Under the pieces are notes generated by a model. It ran no database searches. It was not told the origin of the DNA and worked only from the letters and a program-made list of their open reading frames with translations. A stretch of DNA of 64,000 nucleotides from Elephas maximus indicus (taxonomy: Eukaryota > Chordata > Mammalia > Proboscidea > Elephantidae), in contig NC_064842.1 of assembly GCF_024166365.1 (NCBI RefSeq), positions 13,673,001-13,737,000 of the forward strand. Direction: 5' to 3'. The stretch's first letter is position 1. The number at the start of each line of letters is the position of its first letter. Below, piece by piece: positions 1-12,198 of this stretch. The translations under genes were made by a program, and so were the position numbers.

Positions 1-108
1 ATTACTTCATTAATGTCTTCTATAACCCAGTCTTTTTTGAGCAGGTGTTGTTCAGTTTCCAAGTGTTTGATTTCTTTTCCCCGCTTTTTCTGTTGTTGAT
101 TTCTACTT

Positions 109-633
109 TTACGGCCTTATGGTGAGAGAAGGTGCTTTGTAATATTTCAGTGTTTTGGATTCTGCTAAGGCTTCTTTATGACCTAATATGTGGTCTATTG
201 TAGAGAATGTTCCATGTGTACTAGATAAGAAAGTATACTTGGTTGCTGTTGGATGGAGTGTTCTGCATATGTTTATAAGGTCAAGTTGCTTGATGGTGGC
301 ATTGGGATCTTCTGTGTCTTTATCGAGCTTCTTTCTGGATATCTTGTCCTTCAGCGAAAGTGGTGTGTTGAAGTCTCCTACTATAATTGTGGAGCTGTCT
401 ATCTCAGTTTTCAGTGCTGTTTGAGTTTGTTTTATGTATCTTGCAGCCCTGTCACTGGGTACATAAATATTTAATATGGTTATACCCTCCTGGTGTAGTG
501 TCCCTTTAATCATTATACAGTGTCCTTCCTTATCCTTTGTGGTGGATTTAACTTTGAAGTCTATTTTGTCAGAAATTAATATTGCCACTCCTGCTCTTTT
601 ATGATAGTTGTTTGCTTGATATATTTTTTCCAT
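109..633 (-). pseudogene. L1 ORF2 endonuclease domain, decayed fragment
   Basis: An open stretch of 174 codons aligns with the apurinic-like endonuclease of L1 ORF2p from about residue 100 of the family protein. Visible landmarks are the GVAIL segment near the start, the GDFNTPL motif (Mg-binding Asp and Asn) and the later IDHILG motif with the catalytic-region Asp-His. The reading frame is lost on both sides: sequence upstream to ~930 should encode the first endonuclease residues, and the reverse transcriptase would lie beyond the window edge. It is a relic with no host function that I can see. Confidence 0.85.
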
Positions 634-1327
634 CCTTTGAGTTTTAGTTAGTTTGTATCTCTAAGTCTAAGGTGTGTCTCTTGTAGGCAGCATATAAATG
701 GATTTTTTTTTTTAATCCATTCTGCCACTCTCTGTCTCTTTATTGGTGCATTTAGTCCCTTTACATTCAGCATAATTATGGATAGGTATGAGTTTAGTGC
801 TGTCATTTTGATGTCTTTTTTTGCATGTTGTTGACAGTTTCTTTTTCCTACTTAATTTTTTGTGCTGAGTAGTTTATCTTTATACATTGTCTTTTCCTCT
901 TATTCATTGATGTTGATTTTGGTTTCTGCTGAGTCTCTTATTTTTTTCTTGTGTTTTATTTTGGTGAGTAGGATAGTTACTCTCCTTTGTGGTTATCTTA
1001 ATATTTACCCCTATTTTTCTAAGTTTAAACCTAACTTTGATTTCTTTATATCGCCTTGTCTTCCTCTCCATCTGAAAGACCTATGACTACATTTCTTAGT
1101 CCCTCTTTCTTGTTTTAATGTTGTCTTCTTTTACATACTGACATTGCTATTTCCTTGTTTTAGTGTTTTTTTTTAATCTTGATTTATTTTTATGATTTCC
1201 CTGTCTGGGTTGACCTCTGGTTGCTATGTCCAGTGTTGTAGCCTTGGGTTGATACCTGATAGTATTCATTTTCTAACCAAAGAACTCATTTTAGTATTTC
1301 TTGTAGTTTTGGTTTGATTTTTACAAA

Positions 1328-2138
1328 TTATCTAAACTTCTGTTTATCTGGAAATGTTCTAATTTCACCTTCATATTTGAGAGACAGTTTTGCTGAATAT
1401 ATGATTCTTGGCTGGCAATTTTTTTCCTTCAATGCTTTATATAAGTCATCCCATTGTCTTCTTGCCTGCATGGTTTCTGCTGAGTAGTCTGAGCTTATTC
1501 TTATTGACTCTACTTTGTAGATGACTTTTCGTTTATCCCTAGCTGCTCTTAAAATTCTCTCTTTATCTTCGGTTTTGGCAAGTTTGATTATAATATGTCT
1601 TGGTGACTTTCTTTTAACATCTACCTTATGTGGACTTTGATCAGCATCTTGGATAGATATCTTCTCATCTTTCACAATATCAGGGAAGTTTTCTGCCAAC
1701 AAATCTTTTCTGTTATCCCTCCCTGTTTAGGACTCCAATCACTAGTAGGTTTTTTCTTTTGATAGAATCCCACATAATTCTTAAGGTTTCTTCATTTTTT
1801 TAAATTCTTTTACCTGATTTTTCTTCAAATATATTGGTGCCAAGTGCTTTACCTTCAAGCTGAAGAATTCTGCCTTCCACTTGCTCAGTTCTTCTCCTCT
1901 GACTTTCTATTGAGTTGTCTAATTCTGTAATTTCATTGTTAATCTTCTGAATTTCTGATTGCTGTCTCTCTATGAATTCTTGCAGCTTATTAAATTTTTC
2001 ATTATGTTCTTGAATAACCTTTTTAATTTCTTCAACTGTTTTGTCTGTGTGTTCCTTGGCTTGTTCTGCATATTGCCTGATCTCCTTCCTCATGTCTTGA
2101 AGGGTTCTGTATATTAAAATTTTGTATTCTGCATCCAA
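1328..2138 (-). pseudogene. L1 ORF1 (RNA-binding chaperone), broken into two open pieces
   Basis: The 5' piece (2138-1800) encodes a heptad-rich coiled coil, with the RTLQD and KEIRQY segments and long runs of Glu, Lys and Gln, as expected for the trimerisation region of ORF1p. The 3' piece (1702-1328) encodes the RRM and C-terminal domain, recognisable from the SAETMQARRQW and KEKNCQPRI motifs of the L1 ORF1p nucleic-acid-binding surface. Stops and a frame change between 1702 and 1800 separate the two. The same protein is found in the L1 at 63125-64000. Confidence 0.85.
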
Positions 2139-3544
2139 TAATTCCAGGTAATTTCATCTAGAAGATCCCTTGATTCTTTGTTTTGAGAGCTTGTTGAGGT
2201 GATCATTGTCTGTTTCTTTATGTGATTCGATATTGACTGTTGTCTCCAAGCCATCTATAAGTTATTGTGTCAGTTTATTCTATGTTTGTTTACTGTATCC
2301 TAGCTTCTTGTTTTGTTTAGTTTTGATATGCCCAAATGGGTTGCTTGAGTGAGCTAGCTTGATTATTTTCGCCTTTGAAGCTCTGACATCCTGTCGCCAG
2401 ATGGCTAGAGCTGTTATCATGTATATAATTCTAGGAGTCCATTCACTTTTCTTGTATGGATTCAGCTCAGATGTCCAGGTAGCTGTTCATCAAGTGTGTG
2501 GAACAGACTCTGTCCTACAGTCTTAGATGGGCAGGGGTGATTGGTGTAGGTACTGGTATCTGATTGCAGCAAGGGGTCACTCTTTCAACAAGGCAGAGCG
2601 CTGAGAATTGTCCCCCAAGTGCCTCGGAGGAAAGCGTGTTCCTCTTCCCTAGAGTGCATAGGTAGGAGGGTTCTGCAGACAGACCATGGGCACCCAATGC
2701 TTTTGGTTGTAAGGACTGGGAGGTACCAGTTATCCTTGGACCCCTGTTGCAGGTGGCTGAGTGACCTGAGTGGAGCTGCCCTTCCTTAGGCCCCTGATGT
2801 GGGTAGGTGAGGACCCTGTTTCATAAGCAAAGCAGTGTCAAACATCAACACCCACCTCTCCACCACACAGCTGAAATAGCTGCAGTTTGCCAAACAAGGG
2901 CCTATTCTCCTGAAATAGGCCCACACAGGTCCATACAGGGGGGAAAGGTATTCGAAGTCCACGGACTGCTTATGCCTGGACAGGAGCCAAGCCGCTTCTG
3001 TCTTGATCTTCCCAGGTTAGTGGAGCTGGCAAATTATCTTTCTGCCCAATTGCAAATTTATTCCTTCTCCAAGGCCAGGAGAATGGCTCCAGGTACTCAA
3101 CAGGACCTATCTCAGGTCCAGGGAAATCAACATCCTCTGAAGCTGGCTTGGGGGTGGGGGGACGTGGTAAAATATGTGCAAGTACTTAGCTTTTGTCAAG
3201 AGTGCCATTCTTCTCTGGTTCCGGAGGTCTGAGTAGGCTGTGTGGCTGGCTGCTTCTCCCTGAGGAAACTGCAGCCAAATGCTACTACCAGCCCACCACA
3301 GCAACTCCCGGGAATGGTGCCCGAGGGATCCCAGCAATTCAGGTCCAGCAACTCCTCTCCACTTCTGAACCATCTCTCCCTCCCCCTGTCGCTCAGTCCA
3401 TTTTCTAACTTTCCCTTTGATGTTCAGGGCTCCTAGCTTGTCACAAATATAATTGTTTCACTTGTTTTTTGGGGGTCTTTGTTGTAAGAGGGATCGCCAG
3501 AAGCATCTGGCTATTCTGCCATATTCCTCCCCCCCCCCCCAGAA

Positions 3545-3835
3545 CCTGATCTCTTAATATATCGTCTCTACCATCCTGGTCCAAACCACCATCATCTCTT
3601 GACTGATACAAGAACCTTCTATCCGATCTCTGAGCTTCCACTTGGCTCCTCCACCATTCTTCCCACCATAGCTAGAGTGATCCATTTATAATATATTAGG
3701 CTATGTTACTCCACTACTCAACACCCCAGCCCCTGTAATTTCCTTTCTTATTCAGAATAAATTCCAAAATACTTACATGGCCTACAAGATTCTACATGAT
3801 TGGCCCCCAACTCTCTCCCCACATTCACATATTCA
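3545..3835 (+). mobile_element. L2 LINE fragment
   Basis: The segment resembles the L2 3' coding region: ctggtccaaaccaccatcat, then the agagtgatccatttataata and ggcctacaagattctacatg blocks that recur in mammalian L2 copies. It may belong to the same L2 insertion as 5280-5705, with the sequence between them inserted later. Confidence 0.7.
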
Positions 3836-4640
3836 CATTTTCTTTCTATCTGTCTGTCTTTCTATCTCACACACACACTAAGGAGTTTGTCCTTTGGGTG
3901 GCCCAAATGGCTATAATTACTCCCTGTCCCTCCCCCGCCACTAGCATCTTTGGGCTTCAGAACAAACCATTGAATCTCCTCCCTCTGAAGCCCAATAGTT
4001 TATCTAAATAAGCAGCAAGCTAAGGAGATACAACTCTGGGTTAACAATTTTGGACGGGTGCCCCTATGTCTGACCACCCCCCTCTCTGGGTGATCAGATG
4101 GGCAAATTTGCGTTGCACTCTATGCAGTGAAATATACAACACCTGGAATATAAACCCAGGTGCGGGAAGATTCTCAGAGTCCTTCGTCCATGCTGCAAAG
4201 TGTGGGGACACCTGTGGAAGTTCTCCATCCTACCCAAGGCAGTTTTAAAGCCAGAGGAGGAAGCCTCACAATGGAACTTTTCCTCTTGCATGGTGTTTGT
4301 TGTCTGTGAGTAATTAAAATGGCTTCTACCATTGCCAACACCATGTATGTGCCTCACGTGTACAACTTGATCAAGGCAAGTGGACATGATATCCGTGGAG
4401 GGTTGGTATCACTGGGGGAAATCTCATTCCAGTACTCTGGTGGGTACTTGGGATCTGGAGACAGCCTTTAAGGTGATCTGCATGTGCAACGCACACACAC
4501 GCACCCTCTTTGAATATATCTTCTACAGTTATCCTCCTCACTCACTAGGTCCCCAAGGCCTCATCAGAGAGGCCATCCCTTACAGCCTTATATAAGTAGC
4601 ACTCCCTGTTACTCTCTATCACCCAATTCTGCTTTCTTTT
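3836..4640. other. No recognised feature
   Basis: A short pyrimidine-rich patch with CA repeats lies at 3840-3880. The rest shows no gene, and I recognise no repeat family. Open frames here are short and lack protein-like composition. Confidence 0.5.
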
Positions 4641-5260
4641 TCTTTTGTTGTTGTTGTTGAGAATATACACAGCAAAACGTACACCAGTTCAACCATTTCT
4701 ACACGTACAATTCAGTGACATCGATTACATTCTTCAAGTTGTGCAACCATTCTCACCCTTCTTTTCTGAGTTGCTCCCCTATTAACATGAAGTCACTGCC
4801 CCCTAAGGTCCCTATCTAATCTTTTGAGTTGCTGTTGTCACTTTGGTCCTATATAGATAGTTCTTAAAAGAGCATAAAACTCAAGGCAGATGTTTTTTGC
4901 TAGTTAAGCTAAACTATTGTTTGATTTTAAGAAGACTTCAGGGGACGTTTTTGGTTTAAGGTTTAAAGATTATCTCAGGGCAAGAGTTTCAGGGGTTCGT
5001 TCAACCCCCATAGCTTCAGAACGTCTTGAATCCATGAGAATTTGAAATTCTTTTCTGCATTTTCCTCTTTTTGATCAGGATTCTTCTACAGGATCTCTGA
5101 TCAAAATATTCAGTAATGATAGCAAGGCACCATCCAGTTCTTCTGGTCTCATGGCAAAGGAGGCAGTTATTCATGGAGGCAATTACCCATACATTCCATA
5201 TCCTTCTCCTATTCCTAACTTTCCTTCTTCCTGTGCTGCTCTCAGTGATTAGAAACCAAT
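4641..5260 (-). mobile_element. Afrotherian L1 3' UTR-like fragment
   Basis: The segment starts with a (gtt)n tract and the cacagcaaaacgtacacc and gtacaattcagtgacat blocks. These recur at 41630 and 57690, where they run into typical antisense L1 3' sequence. The part at 4860-5100 also resembles 57170-57400. Assignment to L1 rests on these internal comparisons. Confidence 0.6.
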
Positions 5261-5335
5261 TGCCATGGCTTGGATGGCTGCTTACAAGCTTTTAAGACTT
5301 TATTTTTCCTCACTGTACTTGTCACCATCTTACAT

Positions 5336-5359
5336 ATTATATATATATATATATATATT
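5336..5359. repeat. (TA)n microsatellite
   Basis: About 12 uninterrupted TA units within the L2 fragment. Confidence 0.95.
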
Positions 5360-5386
5360 TTTTAAATCTCCCTTAATTAGAATGTA

Positions 5387-5594
5387 GGTTCCTTGCGTGG
5401 GGCAAATGGTTAAAGGCTCAACTCCTAGGCAAAAAGTTGGTGGTTTGAACCCACTCAGAAGTGTCTTGGAAGAAAGGCCTGGCCACCTGCTTCCAAAAGG
5501 TCATACATTTGAAAACCCTATGGAGCAGTTCTACTCTGCACACATGGGGTCACCATAAGTTGGAAATAACTTGATGGCAACTAACAACAACAAC
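5387..5594 (+). mobile_element. AfroSINE (long subfamily) with target-site duplication
   Basis: A tRNA-like head (caaatggttaa ... ggtggtttgaaccca) is followed by the family body and a gtcaccataagttggaa / (aac)n tail. A perfect 9-bp duplication TAGAATGTA flanks it at 5378-5386 and 5595-5603. It splits an L2. Confidence 0.95.
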
Positions 5595-5814
5595 TAGAAT
5601 GTATTTTGTGTATCTTGCTTGTTGCTGTATCCCCAGATCCTAGAACAGTGCCTGGTGCATTGAAGGTGCTCAATACATTTTTGCTGAATGGATTAATGAA
5701 TCCATTGTTTTTTCCTATTCTCATTTCAAGAACTGAAACCATGAACATGTTAAAGTTAACATGGCCAAAACGTAACTCTATTATACTCACGCTGTGAAAA
5801 CCGTGCCTCCCTTA

Positions 5815-6615
5815 GCCTCTCCCTCACATTAAATGGCTCCATCATTCCTTGTTGCTCAAAAACCTAGGGATCATCCTTGATTCATCTTTTTATCTCGTCC
5901 ACCACATTCAACCATCAAAGATCCTTCTAGGTCAATCTCCAAAATATATCCTTAATCCATCTATTTCTTTATATCTCCACTGCCACCATCTAGTCTGAAC
6001 AACATCATTTCTCCTCTGAATTGTTAAAGTAGATTCCTGACTCGTCTCACCACACCGTGGCCCCTTCCAATTCATGCTCCTCACAGCAGCCAGTGACCTT
6101 TTCAAATCAGAACATGTTACGTCCTATTGAAAAGGCTACCACAGCTTCCTTAGAATAAAATCCAATCTACACATGACTGAGAAGACCCTATGTGATCTGT
6201 CCCCTATCTCTCACTCTCCCCCTCACTATCACCCAGCCACCAAGCATTCTGTTAGAAGTACCAAGCTCATTCTGGCCTCAGGGCCTTTGCATTTGTAGTT
6301 CCCTCTGCCTGGGCTTCTCTTGCTTGGGATCTTCACTTGGCCAGCTCCTTCTTGACATCCAGATCTCAGCTAAAACTCATCTCAGTGCCACCCTGCTAGA
6401 TCAGTCGATCTGAATCAGCCTCCCCATGCATTCTGTCACATTCTATATGGCATCGCCATCTGAAAGTATCTTGTCTCATTTGTATAATGGTTTACCGTTT
6501 GTCTTGTTCCACAGTGAGCTCTGGGAGGATATTTCCTCTCTTGTTCCCCCCGGCCTACTGACTAGAACAGTGGCTGACATATAGAGGTGCCCACTAAACA
6601 GTTATTGTACATATA
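5815..6615 (+). mobile_element. L2 LINE, about 800 bp of the 3' half
   Basis: Long L2 3' coding region and tail. Landmarks are ctcagggcctttgcatttgt, ttccctctgcctgggcttct and the terminal block with agaacagtggctgacat. This is a second L2 copy directly after the first. Confidence 0.85.
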
Positions 6616-6789
6616 ACGGAAAATGCACTCCTAAATAGAAAGAGGTGGAGGTGATGTATTATAGAAAGCTTGCAAGTATCTTAAACGTGAAACTGGTTCA
6701 CCGATTTCTACCAGTGAGGAAGTATTTCATGTTCCAATATTAGTCACTTTGATTTTAAAATATTCAAACTCTTTGATTCATTAAGAGCA

Positions 6790-7050
6790 TTCCTGTGGAA
6801 CTATCCTTAAAAAATATTTTTAAATGATCAAAGCTATATACACAAAAATGTTAATTACATCATTTATAAGGGCAACAAAAAATTAGAAACAACCAAAATG
6901 TCCAATAATCAGTAAGTAGATAGGGAAATCATAGACATTTAACATTATAATTGCCAACCTTACATAAGATCAATGAAAATGTTTCTGATATGTTACATTT
7001 TGTTTAAAAAAGCAGAATAAAAATGTGTATATTTGAATCCAAATCTCCAG
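6790..7050 (+). mobile_element. Old L1 3' fragment
   Basis: The aaaaaattagaaacaacc and aaatgtccaataatcagt phrases and the final agcagaataaaaatgtgtat are typical of the 3' part of ancient L1 ORF2/3' UTR. A short MER5-like patch may follow at 7040-7110. Confidence 0.6.
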
Positions 7051-8907
7051 AAGAGGTACCCAGGACTCTATATTTTAAATAAGCACTGATGACTTGGCAA
7101 CCACTAATTTAGGGCAGTGAATGACATCATTGTGTCTTGAAAGAGTCACTGTAGTTTTTAGTACCCCAGTTGGTTTGCTCCCATAAATATCTGTTTCTCT
7201 TTCCTCCTTATTCTCCCTTATTAGAGAACCTCAGTGAACTATCTTAATAAGCCTTTCAACCTAGTTCTAGGAGCTCACCAGGTAGCAATGTCCTCAAGCC
7301 ACACATGACAACATGAAAGAAATGTGCAGCCTGACCTGGGTTAGTCACTGAGCTACAGGTAGAGAGTAGACCAACACACTATTTATGACATCTGGAGGCA
7401 GAGAGAAGGAAGCAATTTTTTTTTTTAAGTGACACTAAAGTGATTGCGATAATAGATTGGGGGAGGGTAATAACAGAAGAAGGAAGTAGATATGAACACA
7501 AAATAGTGCTTCCTGTAGTCAGAGGGAAAGGTGGCCCTTTTCATTTCCTCCCCACCTTCGGGTGGCCCAAGTAGCCCAGAACCTGTCCAGAGACCCACCA
7601 CCAGTTGCCCCAGCTCAAATCTGACTAGGCTAAATGCTGTGAAGAATTTCCCAAAGGGGAGGTGGTGTTCATATCTTCATTCCTGATATGTGACAGACAG
7701 AAGGGTGTCTCCAGAGCCTAATTGTCAAATGAGCTGTGAGGATATAAGCAGGGGAATCCAGAGAAGGAAGGAGGAACAAAGTATGTACAAAACAGACCAA
7801 GTGACTCAGTGGTCAGCTACCCAGCTAATCTCTCTTTTTTAGGCAATGATTGAGCTTTGACAGTGAGGGCAATAGGGTTACTTAATAAGAGACCTCCCCT
7901 ACTGTTTTATCATGTTGGCCCAGCCAATAAGATTAGCTTCCTGCCTGCCTTGGCTTCCCATTTAGCTTTGCAAGTCCACACTTAGTATAGAGAGTCCAGC
8001 CCAGAACATCTAGAGATTCTGACATATGCCTTCCTCTAACCAGCCCCTCCCCTCTTACCTCCTGCTGCTTTCTGAGATGATTTCTTAAAACCACAGATCT
8101 GCCAAGTATTGCCCCAACCCACCAGATAAAATGTCCCCTGATAAGAAGATAGTGGCACAGTTTGCCAGGCCCCCTGGGATAATGGACTGATGGCTCTCCA
8201 TCCTGAAGGTCCGTTTCTCCAGCTCTGGTTCCACTTACTGCCTGTCATCCCAGCCCCTTGACACTATACTCCAGCCAGCATAAGAGCTGACCAATCTGAA
8301 TGATGCTCTAGGACCCTAGCTACTGGTATCCACCTAACATTTTGTAACAGAGTAGAGGATAAAGGCACCTTTAAAAAGGTGGCAATTGCTTATTTCCTTC
8401 AAAGATAATGATGTCTTCAGGAAGCCAGAACCTAAGCAGCAAGGCAGGCATCTAGTTCTTAAAAGCCTCTGCTGGCTGGCCTCTTGCTTTCTGAGGTGCG
8501 TTTGAATCTAGCAGAGGGGTTCGGAGCCAGTTTTTCATTCAGACCCCATCAGTGTGTTCCAGAAATCATTAAGACACCCCATGTCTGCAACTCTTGCCAT
8601 TTCATTTTCTTCTATCACTTCTTGACTCTTAGCTCTCGTTCCATGTCTCCGCTTTTGGAATCTATCCCTCTCAGCTCTTGGCATCTTCTGTTCAGACACT
8701 TGATATATTGGCTTTGCTCCTTGACTTCACCATCACTCCCTAATCTGGCTCTGATATGCTCCTGCTATGTCTGCTTCTGGTACTGATGCTCTAAAACACA
8801 CCTGGATTCCAGGATTGCCCTGTCCTCCCTCCAGTGGGTGGGGGGCAATGACCATGGAATAATAATGGCATTAAAAATACTGTATATTTCCATCCAAAGT
8901 TTGTGGT
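7051..8907. other. No recognised gene or repeat
   Basis: Apart from a possible MER5-like patch to 7110, I see only non-coding sequence of ordinary composition. The short open frames, such as those near 8036-8248 and 8484-8786, have no recognisable domains. Confidence 0.5.
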
Positions 8908-9304
8908 TGTCTTAGTTTCCTAGTACTGCTGTAACAGAAATACCACAAGTGAGTGGCTTTAAAGGACAGAAATTTATTTTCTCATAGTTCTGGACACTAA
9001 AAGCCCAAATCAAGGTCTTGGCAGTATAGATTCCTTCCTTGTTGGTAGCCCCAGGTGTTCCTTGGCTCCTTGGCTTGTAGATGATTCTCAGGTGGCATGT
9101 GTCTTCTTCAGCATGTCCATGTCTCTGTGTCTAATTTGCTCTTTTTTATAACTCAGAAGTGATTGGATTTAGAACCCACCCTACTCAGGTATGACCATAT
9201 CAACATAACAAGGAAAACCACATTTCCAAACAGGGTAACATCCACAGGTATAGGAGTTAGGATTCTAATACATACTTTCGGGGAACACAATTCAATCCAC
9301 AACA
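8908..9304 (-). mobile_element. MLT1/MaLR-like solo LTR
   Basis: The plus strand reads TGTCTTAGTTTCCTAG...CACAACA. The block cagaaatttattttctcata at the left is the reverse complement of the MaLR LTR 3' region that contains its polyadenylation signal, and the right end holds the inverse of the LTR 5' end. The ~397 bp length fits a solo LTR. No internal sequence follows. The family name is from memory of the consensus. Confidence 0.75.
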
Positions 9305-10550
9305 ATGGACTGGACTTTTATTCTGTCAACATCTGCACATTCATTCTGGCTTGTTTATGCTCAGGACTCCAACTTATGATGTCACATTTTAATGGAGCCT
9401 GGAAAAAGTGGAGAAGTTATTAATGCGACACGTCATTCAATACCGTAATTTCTGTCAAAGATGTCATCAGCAAGAATCTCTAGTTAGTCTCGAATCAGAA
9501 CCATTTTTTATTCTGAAGCTATGTAGATTGGAATTTGACTTGCAGAATAATTTCCCTCCAACTGCAGACCAGCTGCGGCTCACACTAGTGACAGCTCCTC
9601 TGTCTACCACTGCCCAACCCCTGTGGATGGCTGGGAGTGATGCTGAACCCTCTACTGTTAATGAGCAGAACCCCCCCATTCCAGACCAAGGACTAATAAA
9701 TTTAAATACTCCCCAATTTACATCATCATTGTGTTATTGATTCATTGCATACTTATAAGCGTCTACTCTGTCAATGCACCAGGCCAGGTACTTGAGGCAT
9801 ATGAACAGAAATGAGACAAATTCCGTATGGAAAGGAATTCTAAACTTAATTTTAGGAAAAAAAATCAAACTTATTTATTTATCATAAAAAGTTGAGTGAC
9901 CAATTCCCCACAAAGTTTTATGGACATCCCTAAAGTAGAAGCCAGTCCTTGAAAGTAAGAGAGGAATGACGAAAAAGAATATTCTTGAATAGCTAACTGG
10001 TCAGAAAATCTGAGTTCCAATGGTACTGTGAATTTAGTACACAATTACACAGTCTAAAAACTATGAGCAGCTTCCTCACCGATAGTGAAAAATAAACATA
10101 TAAATATACAGAAAAGCAAACCCTATAATGTGCCTAAGAAACAGGTGTGGAGGTTGTTTACAATGAAGATTCCCAGAGTTTCTGATTTGGTAGATTTGGG
10201 CCCAGGAACGTTTATTTCAACAGGCACCCCCAGATGATTCTGACGCAAATTTCTGAGAATCACATTTTTGAGAAATTCTGACCCACAGAAATAAGAGACA
10301 GGGGCAGATCATGCATAGCTGACCAAAGACTAAATTGGGATATTGAGATTCAAATATCCAACCGCCCTGCTATGAAACCATTATGCCTTACCATCCTCCA
10401 TTAAAAATTTCTTTAAATGTGAGAGACGGGGCCTGTAGCAAGTAAAGGATCCTGAAGATTAAGCTTCATTTGCTTTATGGTAACTCCGCTTTTGTGAAGC
10501 AGTAAGCCATGGAAATATCCGGGGAAGGAACCTTCCAGTCAGGAGGAAGG
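9305..10550. other. Mostly unassigned; MER5-like patch at 10160-10275
   Basis: The stretch 10165-10275 (cccagagtttctgatttggt, then gaatcacatttttgagaa) resembles the MER5A hAT-type repeat. The rest shows no recognisable gene or repeat. The open frame at 9408-9740 has no recognisable domain. Confidence 0.5.
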
Positions 10551-10955
10551 ATGTTGGGTATGGGAAGGAAAACAGGCCAGTGTGACTGAAGCAGAGGAGT
10601 GATGGGGAGAGCAGGCACAGGGGACCAGAACGGGTCGGATCCTGTGGGCCTTTGTGAGGACTTTGGCCTTTATGGAGTGGGATGGAAAACCATTGAACAG
10701 AGTGATGTGCTCTGATTTATGTTACAATAGGATCACTCTGGTTGCTGGGTTGAGAATAGACTGAAAGGGGACCAGAGAGGATGCAGAGGCATCAGTTAAG
10801 AGGCTGTTAGATAACCCAGCAGGAGGTGACAGCAGCTTGGGTGAGCAGTGAAGATGCGAAGAAGTGGTAAAATCCAAACATACTGTGAAAGTAGAGCCTA
10901 TAGGATTTGCTGATGGGTGAGATGTGGGGATGAAAGAGGAGTCAAGAATGACTTC

Positions 10956-11117
10956 AACTAAGGATGCAAGGTTTCTTTTTAGGGTAATGAAAATGTTCTT
11001 AAACTGTGATGATGGCTTCAAACAACACTGTGAATATACTAAAAGCCTTTGAATTGTACACTTTAAATGGGTGATTTGTATGGTATGTGGATTATATCTC
11101 AATAAAAATTTAAAATA
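10956..11117 (+). mobile_element. 5'-truncated L1 3' end with target-site duplication
   Basis: Typical old L1 3' terminus: gtgaatatactaaaagcc, ttgaattgtacactttaaat and tatatctcaataaaaatt. Flanked by the perfect 12-bp duplication AAGAATGACTTC at 10944-10955 and 11118-11129. Confidence 0.9.
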
Positions 11118-11129
11118 AAGAATGACTTC

Positions 11130-11746
11130 CAGAGCAAAGAAGAGTGAATAAAAGCAAAGGCTCAAGGAAACAATTAGTCCCAAGGACAAATGGACCACAT
11201 GAACCACGGCTCCACTAGCCTGAGAACAGAAAAAGTACACGGTGCCCAACTACCACTACTGACTGCTCTGACTGGGACCACAATAGGAGCTCATAGACAA
11301 AGTAGGAGAAGAATGTAGAACGAAATCCAAACTCATAAATAAAACCATACTTATTGGTCTAATAAAGACTGGTGGAACCCCTGAGACTATGGCCCTTAGA
11401 CACCCTTCAAACTTGGAACTGAAATCACTCCTGGAGATCACAGTATAGCCATACAATAGACAGGCCTGTAAAATGTACAATAACACCAGTGAGGAATGTA
11501 CACCTCAGAACAACCAATTATACGAGATGTAAAGGGTAGCATCTGCCCAAAAGCAAAGGTCAGAAGGAAGGTAGGGGCAGGAAAGCTGGGCAAATGGACA
11601 CAAGGAACCCAGGGAGGAAGGTGTGAGAGTGCTGACACCTTAGAGAGGTTTGCAACCAATGTCAGAAACATATAAACTGTTGAATAGGAAACTAAATTGC
11701 CTATAAACTTTCACCTAAACCACAAAAAAAAGTTAAAAAAAAGAAA
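11130..11746 (+). mobile_element. Afrotherian L1 3' UTR copy, second hit at the same target
   Basis: The 3' UTR matches, in sense, the antisense copy at 31297-32815 (shared aaatggacacaaggaaccca-type and ctttcacctaaac blocks), ending in A-rich sequence at 11723-11746. A 9-bp duplication with one mismatch (AATGACTTC at 11121-11129, AATGAGTTC at 11747-11755) bounds it, reusing the target of the neighbouring L1. Confidence 0.8.
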
Positions 11747-12009
11747 AATGAGTTCAAGGTTTTCGGTCCGAGCAACAGTTAGGGTGAAGTTGCCATTAAT
11801 GAGTCCTTACTGAAACTAGGAACACTGTGGTCAGAGATGGTTTGATGGGACTCAATTTGGAGTATGGTAAGTTGGGGATGTGGTAAGTTTGAGATGTCTA
11901 CTAGACACCTGAATGGAGATGGTCCTTAGGCATTGGATATTTGGATCTCAAATTCACAAGAGTGGCCTGGGCTGGAGATACGTTTGTTTTAGAAAAGACA
12001 ACATGAGAT

Positions 12010-12186
12010 AGGAGCCCTGGTGGCACAGCAGTTAAGAGTTCAGCTTCTAACCATAAGGTGGGCAATTCGAATCCACCAGCTGCTCCTTGGAAACCTTATG
12101 GGGCAGTTCTGCTCTGTCCTATAGGGTCACTATGAATTGCAATCGACTCGACAGCAATGGGTTTGGCTTTTTTTTTTTTGGTTTAG
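12010..12186 (+). mobile_element. AfroSINE with target-site duplication
   Basis: gagccctggtggcacagc head with a B-box-like gcaattcgaatccacc, gggtcactatgaattg tail and a T-rich 3' end. Perfect 7-bp duplication ATGAGAT at 12003-12009 and 12187-12193. Confidence 0.95.
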
Positions 12187-12198
12187 ATGAGATCAGAA

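Larger units (their letters stand above)
1..3540 (-). mobile_element. L1 retrotransposon, 5' half, leaving the window at its left edge
   Basis: Read on the minus strand this is a 5' UTR of about 1.4 kb (3540 down to ~2140), a broken ORF1 (~2140-1270) and the N-terminal part of ORF2 (below ~930). The 5' end is marked by a run of G (C on the plus strand) at 3528-3540, right beside L2 sequence. The 5' UTR matches the plus-strand L1 at 61823 over its whole length, so both belong to one afrotherian L1 family. The YY1-like 5' motif seen in the right-hand copy is mutated here. Both ORFs carry stops and frameshifts, so the copy is dead. A half-L1 (HAL1-like) structure cannot be excluded because the 3' part lies outside. 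Confidence 0.9.
5280..5705 (+). mobile_element. L2 LINE 3' end, split by an AfroSINE
   Basis: The typical L2 3' terminus (gctgtatccccagatcctag, agaacagtgcctgg, then a tgctcaatacattt tail) is present at 5620-5705. Its upstream continuation (cttgtcaccatcttacatat) is at 5310. The AfroSINE at 5387-5594 lies between them. Confidence 0.85.

Noticed and set aside
3107-3373. Open frames in the L1 5' UTR, on either strand
   Set aside because: Similar frames appear in the right-hand L1 5' UTR. They are not conserved in a codon-like manner as far as I can judge by eye, though L1 antisense ORFs are known in primates.
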